Virus record (IMG/VR): IMGVR_UViG_3300004369_000643
Span: 38,595-102,594 of that record
Reading direction: 5' to 3' (one strand)
Length of the DNA: 64,000 nucleotides
Source: a virus
The position numbers were made by a program, and so were the translations under genes. Shown here piece after piece: positions 39,574 to 49,158 of this stretch. How positions within the stretch are numbered: the stretch's first letter is position 1; each line of letters begins with the position of its first letter. The notes under the pieces are model-generated. The model saw nothing but the letters and a program-made list of their open reading frames with translations, had not been told where the DNA came from and did no database searches.

Positions 39574-42500
39574 ATGGCTGAGGCAAGAGAAAAAGTTGTA
39601 ATTGAGGTTGAGATCGATGCTGATATCAGTAACGATCTTGCTGGTATTGAGCGTAGACTGAAAGCGTTGGAGGATCGTCAGAGGGCGTTGAATCGTGCGA
39701 CTCGTGGTGCTTCTGATGCTAATCGTGATTTTGATGCCAGTGGCCGAAGTTTAAGAAAAACTGTTGATTCCAAGACTCAAAGGTTTCAACGTTTTGAAAG
39801 TGTATTAAAGCGTTTTGGTCGTGGACTTCAGAAGGTTACAGGCTTTTTACAAAAGTTTTTGATGACTTTTTCAAAGTTGTCGTTTATTGCTATTGCTGCT
39901 GAAGTTGCTTTGTTTACTGCAGGCTTGCTGGCTGTTAAAGCGTTGCTTGTAACGGGTAGGGTTGCAGTAAAGGGTTATAATTTAGCGCTTAAAGGTTTGT
40001 CTGTTACTGCTACGGCTGTTGCTACAGGTTTGGCTGTTGCTGCTGCGGCTATTAGAGAATTTCAGGAAGTTCAACTTTCTCCGTTCTTTGGTGGAGGTCG
40101 TCAGGGTGCTCGTGGTGCCCGCCAGTTGAATCGTAGTATTACTTCACAGACTCGTTCTTTGTTGGGTGAGTCAACTGGTGCTATTGCTGGGTCTTTAGGT
40201 CAGGCCGGTGTTGCACGTGGTAATGCACTAGCAACGCAGTTGTTTAATCTTACTGGTGGCGACGCTAAGGCGGCACAGTCGTTGGCTGCTGCGTTTGCTT
40301 CTGCTAAAAAGTCAGGTAATACTGCTGGTCTTGTCACTTCGTTGCAGGGTGCTCAGGGATTCCGTAAAGATTCTATTTCCAGTGGGGCGACGCTTTCTAG
40401 CATTATTGGTACTGTTTCATCCGGCGGTGCTACTGCTGACGCATTTCAGGGTGTGGCGCAAGATATGGCGGCAACGTTTATTGGTACGTTGAAGTCTGAG
40501 GCGGAGTCTTTTAAAACTATTTTTGCTACTATTGGTGAGCCGTTGCTTGCACCTTTCCGTGATTCGTTTGTACAGATTAGCCGTATCATTAAGAATGATG
40601 TGTTGGGCATTGCTCAGATTATGCGTGATTTTGGCCCTGATTCTATGGCTCCGGCGTTGGTTGGTTTTGTTGATGCTATCGGTGAGTTTGTGCGTTCTAA
40701 TATCGTTAATAATGTCAGTGATATTGCTGGGGCTGCTGATAAGTTTATTGATTTCTTTAGGTCTGTCGGTAATTTCTTCACTGGTTTTGGTGATTGGTTG
40801 CGTAGTTATGAGGGTGCCGCTAATGTAGTTATTGACATGTTGAAGGCCATGTTTGGTAGGTCGGCTGGTGGGCTGTTTCGTGATTTTGCTAATTTGATTG
40901 AAGATAATAGAGAAACTTTTGTTGGTTTTGGTGATGCTATTGGTAACGTGCTTAATGCTATTAAGAATGGCTTTCTTTCGGGGCAGCGTGGATTTTTTGC
41001 TTCGCTTCCTAGGTTGACGAATACCCTTAATGTGGTTGCCACTAGTGTGTTACCTAATCTATTCGAGGTGTTTGGTGCTATTGCTCCGCTGTTTGAGAGT
41101 TTCCCTGAATTAATTCGTAATGTTTCTGAAAAGTTAGGGCCTATGCTTGTCCGTATCTTTGAGGCGATGAAACCTATTTTTGATAAGTTACCTGAAGCGT
41201 TTAGCGGCTTGATGAAGGTTTTATCTGCTCTTGAGCCTGTCATCATGTTGTTGATTAAAGCAGTTGATCTGCTTATGTCTGCTTTAGGTTCAATTCCGCT
41301 TATCGGAAATATGCTGATGGGTGGCGGTATGGTTTATATGCTTGGCGGTAAAACGGGTGGAGCCTTTTTAAACAAGTTTGGTGGCCGTACTGGTAGGGCT
41401 GTTGCTTCTACTAGTCGTAATATTCGTTCCTCTGCAGAGGCTGGTGCCGGTAGATTAGCAGCCAGTGGCCGTATGGGTAGAGCGGGCGCAGCCGCAGATG
41501 ACATTATTTTGCGTATGGCTGAATCACGTAATCCTGCTATTCGTGGTATGGGTAATACACTCTTAAACAACTTCAGAACCACTGCTTCGGGTTCGGGTTT
41601 AACCGGCGCACTTCAAAAATATTTGACTACTGGTGAAGCAGGATCAGTTTCGCTTCGTGGTTTCTTATCTGGTCAATCAGATAAGATTTTTAAAACAAAC
41701 GGGTTTAGCAGATTGCAACAATTTGGTTTTAATGCTCGTTTAACCAATGGTAGAGCATTTATGCCACTGTCATTTCGTGGTAATCCTTTAACCTACCCGA
41801 TTACAGGTAATCAAGTACATGCATTTAGGATTCCTCAAATGACTATGCCGGGTCAAAGAATGAACCAAACCATGTTAAGCGGAATTCAAAAATATAATGC
41901 TGCTAAGGGCAGGTTCCCACGTGTATCCGCAGGTAACGTTGCTAGTAAGGCTTTTGGTGGAATTGCTGCCTATCAGACTATTGGCGATTTGATGGACGGC
42001 CAATTATATAATAAGGCTGCTGAGAATCCGTTGGGTGCTGCACTTCAATATGGTGGTGCTGCGTCTTTAGTTGGTGGCGGAGCGTTAGTTGGTGGTGCTA
42101 CGGCAGCAGTTGGTTCTGTTGCTAACATTAATAGATATGGTGCTAGTATTGGTAATGTTGGTACCGGTTTGTTAGGTGCCGCCGTTGCTGGTGGCTCGCT
42201 GTTAGGCCCTGCTGGAGCGATTGGTGCAGTTCTTGTTACTGGTATAAGCATGGCGATTTCTAGTTATGCTAGGGGTAAAAGGATTAGGAAAAATGCGGAA
42301 GAAATGGGTGATTCACTTTTGTCCGGCATTGCTGATGCATTTAAAGGCGGTGAAATTAAAAATGGTCTTACGGATGTTCAACGAAACACTTTTTCTAGCC
42401 TATTTGAAGCGGGTATGGCTGCTCAGCAGGCCGGTACAAATGATAAATTAGAAATGACTGAGGGCGACACTCGGGCTATGCGTGAGTTTATTTTAGAGGC

Positions 42501-43647
42501 GCAGGCGTCAGGGTTGCTGGCAGGTACAGAGTTTGAGAACATGGCTCTCTCAGAATTTCATTTGGATGATTTCTTTACTAAAGTATTTCCAAAAATAATG
42601 CAAGACCTTGAGAATCGCTTAGATTCTGATATGCGTCGGCGTCAGCGTGAAGAAGAGTTACGTATACAACGAATTGACAGTGCTGTAGGTAAGTTGGCTA
42701 GTACTTTAGAGGTTTCTCGTAAAGAAATTGAAAGGTTTGTGGCTGACTTCGGTATTGCTTTAGATACAGCGAACTTGGCTGGCGTTGAGGCTCTTTTCGG
42801 ACTGTACAACTCGCCTATCATTGATTTGGCTCAAGGCTTTCTGCCAGATTTATCTCAAACTACTGCTGCTGGGCTTGAGGCTAAAGCGGGCGTTAATGCT
42901 GCGTTAAATGTTTTGGCGGATGCCGATAAAACAGGTCAATATAACACTGCTGATCTTTCTTCTTTTATAGAGAATTATACTGCCGCTGAAGTGTCGATGG
43001 GTGGTAACGCTGCTGTTTCTGGCCTTTCAGCCATTATGGAGTTGCAACGTCAGGTGTCTACTGGTGCATTAAGCGGTAATTTTGCTACAATGTTTAACCT
43101 TGATCAGTTGCTAGGAAGCACTGCTCAGGAAATGGCTACATCATTTGGTGTTCCAGTTGAAGCAATTATGGCTGCAATTGGTACTGGTGATGTGGATAAT
43201 GTTACAGCGTATCTTGAAGACGTTGGTGCTTCAAGAGAAATTGCTCGGGCAGGTGTGTTCGGTACAGGTACCGCTGAACAGCGCACAGCATATCTAAATC
43301 AGAACGCTGCTTCTTTAGTTGAGGATGATGCTTTCAAGGCTATTCTTAGAGATACAATTGGTCTTGATCTGGCAACAGAGGGCGCAAGTGTTCGTGGCTC
43401 TATGGATTATGAGGCAATTCTGCGTAATCAAGCAGAGCAAGGCAATCTACCTGAAATTATGCAACGTTACCTGACAGAAGTGGGCGATGGCAATGATAAG
43501 AGTTACGCTGCGTTGTTGGACATTAAGACTGCTATTGATGGTGTTTCACCAATGGTTTCTATCGAAGGTAAACCGGGAACACGTGCAGGACAGGACGGCG
43601 CAACATTTGATTACACTGTAACAGTTACAGCGGCACCGACATCGTGA
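39574..43647 (+). CDS. Tape measure protein
   Basis: A 1357-residue protein that sets tail length. The N terminus is a charged coiled coil (LAGIERRLKALEDRQRALNR). Several hydrophobic segments follow (LSFIAIAAEVALFTAGLLAV, VIMLLIKAVDLLMSALGSIP, AAVAGGSLLGPAGAIGAVLV), separated by helical, Ala/Gly-rich regions, as is usual for tape measure proteins that may enter the host membrane. The C terminus is acidic. ATG 39574 follows GGGGGC; a TTG at 39562 in frame is less likely. It comes after the chaperone pair and a 16-bp RNA hairpin. Confidence 0.9.
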   Translation: MAEAREKVVIEVEIDADISNDLAGIERRLKALEDRQRALNRATRGASDANRDFDASGRSLRKTVDSKTQRFQRFESVLKRFGRGLQKVTGFLQKFLMTFSKLSFIAIAAEVALFTAGLLAVKALLVTGRVAVKGYNLALKGLSVTATAVATGLAVAAAAIREFQEVQLSPFFGGGRQGARGARQLNRSITSQTRSLLGESTGAIAGSLGQAGVARGNALATQLFNLTGGDAKAAQSLAAAFASAKKSGNTAGLVTSLQGAQGFRKDSISSGATLSSIIGTVSSGGATADAFQGVAQDMAATFIGTLKSEAESFKTIFATIGEPLLAPFRDSFVQISRIIKNDVLGIAQIMRDFGPDSMAPALVGFVDAIGEFVRSNIVNNVSDIAGAADKFIDFFRSVGNFFTGFGDWLRSYEGAANVVIDMLKAMFGRSAGGLFRDFANLIEDNRETFVGFGDAIGNVLNAIKNGFLSGQRGFFASLPRLTNTLNVVATSVLPNLFEVFGAIAPLFESFPELIRNVSEKLGPMLVRIFEAMKPIFDKLPEAFSGLMKVLSALEPVIMLLIKAVDLLMSALGSIPLIGNMLMGGGMVYMLGGKTGGAFLNKFGGRTGRAVASTSRNIRSSAEAGAGRLAASGRMGRAGAAADDIILRMAESRNPAIRGMGNTLLNNFRTTASGSGLTGALQKYLTTGEAGSVSLRGFLSGQSDKIFKTNGFSRLQQFGFNARLTNGRAFMPLSFRGNPLTYPITGNQVHAFRIPQMTMPGQRMNQTMLSGIQKYNAAKGRFPRVSAGNVASKAFGGIAAYQTIGDLMDGQLYNKAAENPLGAALQYGGAASLVGGGALVGGATAAVGSVANINRYGASIGNVGTGLLGAAVAGGSLLGPAGAIGAVLVTGISMAISSYARGKRIRKNAEEMGDSLLSGIADAFKGGEIKNGLTDVQRNTFSSLFEAGMAAQQAGTNDKLEMTEGDTRAMREFILEAQASGLLAGTEFENMALSEFHLDDFFTKVFPKIMQDLENRLDSDMRRRQREEELRIQRIDSAVGKLASTLEVSRKEIERFVADFGIALDTANLAGVEALFGLYNSPIIDLAQGFLPDLSQTTAAGLEAKAGVNAALNVLADADKTGQYNTADLSSFIENYTAAEVSMGGNAAVSGLSAIMELQRQVSTGALSGNFATMFNLDQLLGSTAQEMATSFGVPVEAIMAAIGTGDVDNVTAYLEDVGASREIARAGVFGTGTAEQRTAYLNQNAASLVEDDAFKAILRDTIGLDLATEGASVRGSMDYEAILRNQAEQGNLPEIMQRYLTEVGDGNDKSYAALLDIKTAIDGVSPMVSIEGKPGTRAGQDGATFDYTVTVTAAPTS

Positions 43648-43664
43648 GCAAAGGTTAAAAATTT

Positions 43665-44417
43665 ATGGCACAGTTACGACAAGCAATCACAACAATAGCA
43701 GGTAACCAGATCAGATACCCTGACTGGACATCTGTCGATATTAAACGAGCAGTGCTGCGTGCAACCGGCCCTAACCCTGACAGTAGCGCAAAAACCCCTT
43801 TAGTTGACTACGAGATAGAGTTCCCATTTGGGCCTAAAGATTTGAGTCATCAAAACTATGGTGGAACATACCAACAGATTCAAAGACCGTATTTGAAGCC
43901 ACTAAATGTCTTCTCTGCTCCACGCTTACGCACCGTAACGTTTGAGGCTATCATTGTTCATCGTCCAAGCGGCGGCATGGAAGTTGGCCCTATGAATGAG
44001 AATGGGGAGTCTGTTCAAGATGTGTTAGATAATTTGGAGTTGATTTCTGCTACTGGTGCTGTGTGTGAGTTTTCGTATGGGACTCAGGTGCTTCCTTTTA
44101 CGTCTTACTTGACTCAGTTTTCGTATACTGTAAAATATAGAAATAAAGATGGTGAACCTTTGCGTGCTCAGGCAAGCATACAGTTAACAGAAAAATCAGT
44201 TTATGATCCGTTCTTGACTTTACTTCCCATGATTGAAAGACCTCCGAAAGAGATTGAAATTTCAACTAGAGACGATGACAAAGATGAAATTGATCCTGCT
44301 TTAGCGGCTCAGTTTGGTCAGAGTGCGGCAGAGGCAAAGGCTAGTGTGCTTGAACTTCAACAAACGTACGGTATAGATCAAGCGACTGCATATCAGATAC
44401 AATTCCCCTTATACTAA
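43665..44417 (+). CDS. Baseplate/tail protein (XkdP position)
   Basis: A 250-residue protein between tape measure and hub, the place of XkdP or gp53-like proteins in myoviruses. Features are YEIEFPFGPKDLSHQNYGG, RTVTFEAIIVHRPSGG and FTSYLTQFSYTVKYRNKDGE, then an acidic tail. I could not see a clear LysM motif. It probably links the tube end to the hub; the assignment rests mainly on gene order. Confidence 0.6.
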   Translation: MAQLRQAITTIAGNQIRYPDWTSVDIKRAVLRATGPNPDSSAKTPLVDYEIEFPFGPKDLSHQNYGGTYQQIQRPYLKPLNVFSAPRLRTVTFEAIIVHRPSGGMEVGPMNENGESVQDVLDNLELISATGAVCEFSYGTQVLPFTSYLTQFSYTVKYRNKDGEPLRAQASIQLTEKSVYDPFLTLLPMIERPPKEIEISTRDDDKDEIDPALAAQFGQSAAEAKASVLELQQTYGIDQATAYQIQFPLY

Positions 44418-44426
44418 GGATGATAT

Positions 44427-45698
44427 ATGTTACCTTTAGACAGTTTAATAATTGGGGAAATAGAAGACAGTGAACTTATCGAAATCAAAGAAAGTATAAC
44501 TACTCTTTCTATTGATTTGACTAGTAATATGGTTAGTGAATTAAAGTTCACGGTGTATGACGACAACTTCAACATGTTCACCAACAACTATTTCGTTATT
44601 GGTCGTAGAGTTTCATATTTGTTTGAAGAGTATGAAATCGCTGAAGCATCAGCAAACTTTAGCGCACAAAGCAGACAGATTACGATACGTGCAAGATCAC
44701 GTGCAACTGAGCGTATGCGAAAAGACAAAGGTGCAAAGTCTTTTGGAAACATTTCTCCTTCTGTTTTCGCAGCAAACATGGCATCTAAATTTGGCTTACG
44801 TATATTTGCGGAAGACAGTGCTGCTACAGCAATAAAGCGTGAAAGTTCCGAAAATAAAGACGAGTCAACGTGGGACGTTCTAGTAAGACTTGCTAAAGAT
44901 TTAGAGTTTATGTGCTTTGAGGCACGAGGAACACTATTTTATGCGTCTCAAGATTTCATAGCCGACAATGCACCAACTATAGACATTTATAGTCCACCAT
45001 TTGAACTTAACGAGTTTGGTGAAATTAATTATGCAAGGGTTCCTGCAGATAATGCTTTTGAGGCAACTTCGATTGATTTTAAAACTTCTCAAGATGAGAA
45101 GAAGCCGTATACCGCTTCGTTGTCGTTGTTGAATAATGCTAGTAGTATGACAATTTATCCGGGTGTGATTGTTAAGTTACCAAACTTATCTTTCCGTTAC
45201 GGTTCTCCACGTATGATGGTTGAACGTGTTGGTGTTGAAGCGGGTGCAGAAAAACTTGTTCGGGTGACCTGTTCATCTATTGATACTTTAGAGGAACTAC
45301 AATGCACTTTACAAACATATGCGAATGGTTCTTCTGGTGATTGTGTTAAACGGATTCAGCGTGTGGTTAAAACAAAAGTTGATGGTAAGTTTGGCCCTGT
45401 TACTGAATCCGCAGTTAAACGTTTCCAATCCTACGTTGGTTTACCGCAAACAGGTGTGGTTGACTCTGCAACGTGGGCTAAGATTGAGAACACAACTGTT
45501 GATTTCGCACTTATGAATACTAGTAACATTACTGGTAGCGCTCCTGATCCTAATGCAATTAAAGAAGCACAAGAAAAAGCATACTATCAGTCTATTGCTG
45601 AATTTACAGAAATATTGGCTGCGCATTATGCAGCGTATGGTGGCGTTGCTATATCGCCGCCTGCAGAGATAACGCCGTGGCCAGCGGAGGTTTTGTGA
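44427..45698 (+). CDS. Baseplate hub protein with peptidoglycan-binding domain
   Basis: A 423-residue protein. Residues 1-290 look like a gpD/XkdQ/gp27-type hub: VSELKFTVYDDNFNMF, RQITIRARSRATERMRKDKG, SPSVFAANMASKFGLRIF, WDVLVRLAKDLEFMCFEARG. About 300-350 (GDCVKRIQRVVKTKVDGKFG, ESAVKRFQSYVGLPQTGVVD) is a PG_binding_1 domain, which would dock the tail tip to the cell wall during penetration. A helical tail of about 60 residues follows. AAGGATG precedes the ATG. The spike gene starts one base after its stop. Confidence 0.8.
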   Translation: MLPLDSLIIGEIEDSELIEIKESITTLSIDLTSNMVSELKFTVYDDNFNMFTNNYFVIGRRVSYLFEEYEIAEASANFSAQSRQITIRARSRATERMRKDKGAKSFGNISPSVFAANMASKFGLRIFAEDSAATAIKRESSENKDESTWDVLVRLAKDLEFMCFEARGTLFYASQDFIADNAPTIDIYSPPFELNEFGEINYARVPADNAFEATSIDFKTSQDEKKPYTASLSLLNNASSMTIYPGVIVKLPNLSFRYGSPRMMVERVGVEAGAEKLVRVTCSSIDTLEELQCTLQTYANGSSGDCVKRIQRVVKTKVDGKFGPVTESAVKRFQSYVGLPQTGVVDSATWAKIENTTVDFALMNTSNITGSAPDPNAIKEAQEKAYYQSIAEFTEILAAHYAAYGGVAISPPAEITPWPAEVL

Positions 45699-45699
45699 T

Positions 45700-48411
45700 A
45701 TGGTTTCTAAAGCGGTAAACACGGCTTATTCTACGGGTGGCGGCGCTAATGGTATTTGGCGTGCTATTGTACAGGAAGTTAATGGCTCTCTCCTAAATGT
45801 GACTATTCCACGTTTGGGTCAAAATAATTTGTATGAGAACGTTCCTTTTATTGGTTTCACTCCTGAGGTGGGTGACCGTATTTGGGTTGGATTTATTGAG
45901 GGTCGGTCGTTTGAGCCTGTAGCGTTTGTTGGTGCTAGCGATACGTCTACAGATATTACCGAGATTGTTGCCGGAACCAATTTGAATGGTGGTGGTACGG
46001 GTGGGTCTATCACAGTTAATCTTGATGATGATATTACTTTGTCTACTGTAACTGCAGATTTTTATGGTAATTTGCACGGCGCTCTTCATTTAAGGGTAAA
46101 GAATGTTGATAGCGTTGCTTTATCGCAGGGTGATCCCGTGTATGCTACTGGCGCTGTTGGGGCTTCTGGGGCTGTTGAGGTTGAGGGGTCGTTCGCCAAG
46201 TTTGCTGGCACTATGCCTGCTATGGGCTTGTTGGATCAGGATTTGGCTGTTAATGGTGAGGGTCATGTTGTTGTTTCTGGTGTTTTCAAGAACTTTGATA
46301 CAGATACTCCGGGATATAGCGTTGGGGACGAGTTGTACGTTGCTCCGTCTGGGGGTTTGACTACGACCCGTCCTACTGACCCGACCCATTTGGTTCAGAA
46401 GATTGCTAAGGTTATTCGTGTTCAGCAGACCACTGGTGAACTTTTGATTCAGGGTGCTGGTCGTACTAATGATATTCCCAACTCGTTTAGTACTAGTGGT
46501 GATGTCACTGTTGGTGGTGATTTTTCAGTTACAGGTAATTCGACATTTACAGGCAACTTGACTGTTAATGGTACTACGACTACTTTAAATACTCAGACTT
46601 TAACTGTTGAAGATAACATTATTATGCTTAATTCTAATGTTACTGGTGCTCCGTCGTTGAATGCGGGTATTGAGGTTGAGCGTGGTACGTCTTCTAATAG
46701 AAGTTTTTTGTGGGATGAGAGTATTGATGCGTGGACGATTGATACCGCTGTTGACGGTAATCTGTTAAGGCTTACTGGGGCGAATGATAGTTTAAATATT
46801 TCTGTAAGTGGTGGTGACTTCAGCATTCTAAATAGCCAGCAGTCAAACGGCATTGTTATTTATGACGACACTGGCGGTGTTGAGATTTGGTATAACGGTG
46901 CATCTGTTTTTGAGGCTGATAGCGGCGGAGTTAAAGTAGGCGGATCACGGATTCTTACTGTTGCGGATGAAGGTACAAACAATGGTCTTGATGCTGACAC
47001 TGTAGATGGAATTCAAGCATCTTCTTTCTTGCGGTCAGATGCTGCGGATACTGCAACTGGACAGATTACTTTTACCGGAAATGTAGTAATTGATAATAGT
47101 ACAGTCAATACTATTACTTTGTACACTGAAGCGCCGGGAGCAAAAATTGCGGATACCTTCACTGACAACACTACGTACAAGTCGTACATTAGGTTTAGTG
47201 CTGGTTCAAACTCTAACGACCCCGGATATATCATGCATGAAACGTCGGACTTGACTTCGCCTAATGAAACAAATGAGGGCGTTCTACATCTAGTCCCCTC
47301 AGATGATAACTTATACGGCGACTACGTTTCTATCCACGGAGCAAATAATCCAGACTCTGTAAAGATTCACACAGACGGATCATTTGAGGGTGTTGCATCT
47401 ATTAACGGGCTAGGTATTCACAGCGGGCGTAACAACGAAGCCAACAAAATTGTTCGGACTGATGGTACTGGCTACATCCAAGCAGGCTGGATTAACACCA
47501 CCAGTGGCAGTCATTCAGGTACGGTTAATCGTATTTATGCTTCCGACGACGATTATATCCGTTACATGACGCCCGTAAACTTCAGGGCGTCTGTTACAGA
47601 CGGTGTGTATGCTACTTCTGTGCACGTGCACCCTTATTTATCTACTTCTGGCGGCACTATTAATGGTGATTTAACTGTTACTGGTGCTATTTATGGTGCC
47701 TCAGGTAATGGTGACTACGTGCTAAAAGTGGGAGACGACGCTTGGATTGGTGACACTGACGCATTAAACACTATAGCATTTTTTGGTAACTCCAACGATG
47801 ACAGATGCACCTTACAGTTTGGCCGTCTTGGCGGTGCGTCTATTGATGGCAATGCAAACGACATTAATTTTAATGGACGTATGTATGGTAAACAAGTTTT
47901 GGTGGCGAGCGGTGGATTTACTCTCAGAATTGACGGCAACAGTAAAGAGTTTATTTACAGCACTTCAACGGTTAAAGTAAAAAAAGATATCATCAAAACG
48001 GAAGACTTGCTAGGCTATCTGAATGAAAGATCACCAATTTACTACTTGGACCCAATTTTGTATCATCTCAAGGAATTAACGGATTCTAAGGGTGAGACAT
48101 ATAAAGGTGATCACGACGAGTATATCCATGGGTTTATAGCGGAAGATGTAGCGGATGTTATTCCAGAGGCTGCGCTGTTAGATGCAGATGGAGAAATCGC
48201 AATGTACCAAGAAACACCAATTCTGGCGTTGCTGGTTGCGGAGGTTAAGCGACTTGGTGCTATGGTTGAAGAAATGTATGCTAAGCATAATCCTTCTTGG
48301 GTAGCGCCTGTAGATCGATCAGAGTCTAGCAAAGAGAAAGAGCATGAAATCTTGACTCAATGGTCTGAAGCCATTAAAATTCAGAATGGGCTTACCATCG
48401 AAGAGCAATAA
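45700..48411 (+). CDS. Baseplate spike/tail fibre with C-terminal S74 chaperone domain
   Basis: A 903-residue protein. The N terminus (about 10-85: GIWRAIVQEVNGSLLNVTIP, GDRIWVGFIEGRSFEPVAFV) is a gp5/gpV-like OB fold of the central spike. The middle is Gly/Thr/Ser/Asp-rich beta structure (TVGGDFSVTGNSTFTGNLTV, DTVDGIQASSFLRSDAADT) typical of fibres. The C terminus (about 750-870: STSTVKVKKDI with the likely self-cleavage Ser near 752, HGFIAEDVADVIPEAALLD, PILALLVAEVKRL) is a peptidase S74 intramolecular chaperone that trims itself after trimer folding. Spike and fibre parts are thus fused in one chain. Confidence 0.85.
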   Translation: MVSKAVNTAYSTGGGANGIWRAIVQEVNGSLLNVTIPRLGQNNLYENVPFIGFTPEVGDRIWVGFIEGRSFEPVAFVGASDTSTDITEIVAGTNLNGGGTGGSITVNLDDDITLSTVTADFYGNLHGALHLRVKNVDSVALSQGDPVYATGAVGASGAVEVEGSFAKFAGTMPAMGLLDQDLAVNGEGHVVVSGVFKNFDTDTPGYSVGDELYVAPSGGLTTTRPTDPTHLVQKIAKVIRVQQTTGELLIQGAGRTNDIPNSFSTSGDVTVGGDFSVTGNSTFTGNLTVNGTTTTLNTQTLTVEDNIIMLNSNVTGAPSLNAGIEVERGTSSNRSFLWDESIDAWTIDTAVDGNLLRLTGANDSLNISVSGGDFSILNSQQSNGIVIYDDTGGVEIWYNGASVFEADSGGVKVGGSRILTVADEGTNNGLDADTVDGIQASSFLRSDAADTATGQITFTGNVVIDNSTVNTITLYTEAPGAKIADTFTDNTTYKSYIRFSAGSNSNDPGYIMHETSDLTSPNETNEGVLHLVPSDDNLYGDYVSIHGANNPDSVKIHTDGSFEGVASINGLGIHSGRNNEANKIVRTDGTGYIQAGWINTTSGSHSGTVNRIYASDDDYIRYMTPVNFRASVTDGVYATSVHVHPYLSTSGGTINGDLTVTGAIYGASGNGDYVLKVGDDAWIGDTDALNTIAFFGNSNDDRCTLQFGRLGGASIDGNANDINFNGRMYGKQVLVASGGFTLRIDGNSKEFIYSTSTVKVKKDIIKTEDLLGYLNERSPIYYLDPILYHLKELTDSKGETYKGDHDEYIHGFIAEDVADVIPEAALLDADGEIAMYQETPILALLVAEVKRLGAMVEEMYAKHNPSWVAPVDRSESSKEKEHEILTQWSEAIKIQNGLTIEEQ

Positions 48412-48428
48412 AAGTTTAGTTAAACTTT
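48411..48428. repeat. Inverted repeat after the spike gene
   Basis: AAAGTTTA GT TAAACTTT, perfect 8-bp arms. AT-rich with no U-tract, so it is a poor terminator; it may be an operator next to the lysis promoter. Confidence 0.4.
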
Positions 48429-48441
48429 ATATAATGCGGGG

Positions 48442-48469
48442 TTGACATTTACTCCCATTCTGGTAGAAT
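48442..48469 (+). promoter_or_regulatory. Promoter of the lysis genes
   Basis: TTGACA (48442-48447), 16 bp, TAGAAT (48464-48469). The start would be near 48476, about 30 nt before the ATG at 48506, leaving room for the AAGGAGGT ribosome binding site. Confidence 0.7.
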
Positions 48470-48505
48470 AGTAAGACATGTTTATAACTGATGAAGGAGG
48501 TAGAC

Positions 48506-49105
48506 ATGTCAAACAAAAATCCACTGGGGTTATTCGCTATTTTTACAACTCTTCTAGTTTGCTCGTCATTTGTGGCTGAAGCACTAGAAGCACCTAAGAT
48601 GGATAGTTCTGTAGAAAACTATTCTGCCTACAGTCATCTTGTCGATGTAAAATTTACTGAAGCAGCAGTATTAGAAACAGATACACCCCCTACAACTAGT
48701 GTTGTCGAAATTACTGGCACTACTACCACAAGCACAGTCGTTGCTACCCCCTATGAAGGGGAAGGCGGTGCTGAACCTCAACTACCCACGGGTAAATGCG
48801 ACGAATGGTACATTACAGCGCTAGATGCAGGATGGGAAATGGGGCAACTCACAAAATTAGGGCAAATAATGTGGGCAGAAAGTCGCTGTCTCCACGATGT
48901 ATCTAATTGTTGTTCCTATGGTTTAGCACAAATGGAATGGAGTGCCCATAAACACTGGCTTAAATCAGACTTTGGTATTACAGACAAATACGAATTGTAT
49001 GATCCACTGCTTAACCTCCAGACCGCAAAATGGCTGTTTGACTATGCTGAAGAGCACTACGGCTGTGGTTGGCAACCTTGGTATATGAGTGGTGACTGGT
49101 GTTAA
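48506..49105 (+). CDS. Exported lytic transglycosylase-like protein
   Basis: A 199-residue protein. Residues 1-27 (NPLGLFAIFTTLLVCSSFVA) form a signal peptide or membrane anchor. A Thr/Val-rich linker (about 60-90) leads to an SLT/lysozyme-like domain: LGQIMWAESRC with the likely catalytic Glu, CCSYGLAQMEWSAHKHWLK, and LYDPLLNLQTAKWLFDYAEE. Six Cys residues fit an extracytoplasmic protein. It would cut cell-wall glycan, in lysis or superinfection control. ATG 48506 has a perfect AAGGAGGT; an in-frame ATG at 48491 is less likely. Confidence 0.8.
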   Translation: MSNKNPLGLFAIFTTLLVCSSFVAEALEAPKMDSSVENYSAYSHLVDVKFTEAAVLETDTPPTTSVVEITGTTTTSTVVATPYEGEGGAEPQLPTGKCDEWYITALDAGWEMGQLTKLGQIMWAESRCLHDVSNCCSYGLAQMEWSAHKHWLKSDFGITDKYELYDPLLNLQTAKWLFDYAEEHYGCGWQPWYMSGDWC

Positions 49106-49114
49106 TCATAGATG

Positions 49115-49123
49115 TGTTATAAT
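49115..49123 (+). promoter_or_regulatory. Extended -10 promoter before the endolysin
   Basis: TGT-TATAAT with the hexamer at 49118-49123, about 36 nt before the endolysin ATG. No -35 was recognised. Confidence 0.5.
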
Positions 49124-49158
49124 ATTATTGTAACATCCAGTTTGAAAGGAATCATATA

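Noticed and set aside
40256-40828. Leu/Val-rich plus-strand frames inside the tape measure gene.
   Set aside because: Out-of-frame shadows of an Ala/Gly/Val-rich protein; no ribosome binding site.
48478-48505. ATG at 48478 as a leaderless start near the lysis promoter.
   Set aside because: Its frame does not lead to the transglycosylase-like protein; the ATG at 48506 has a perfect ribosome binding site.
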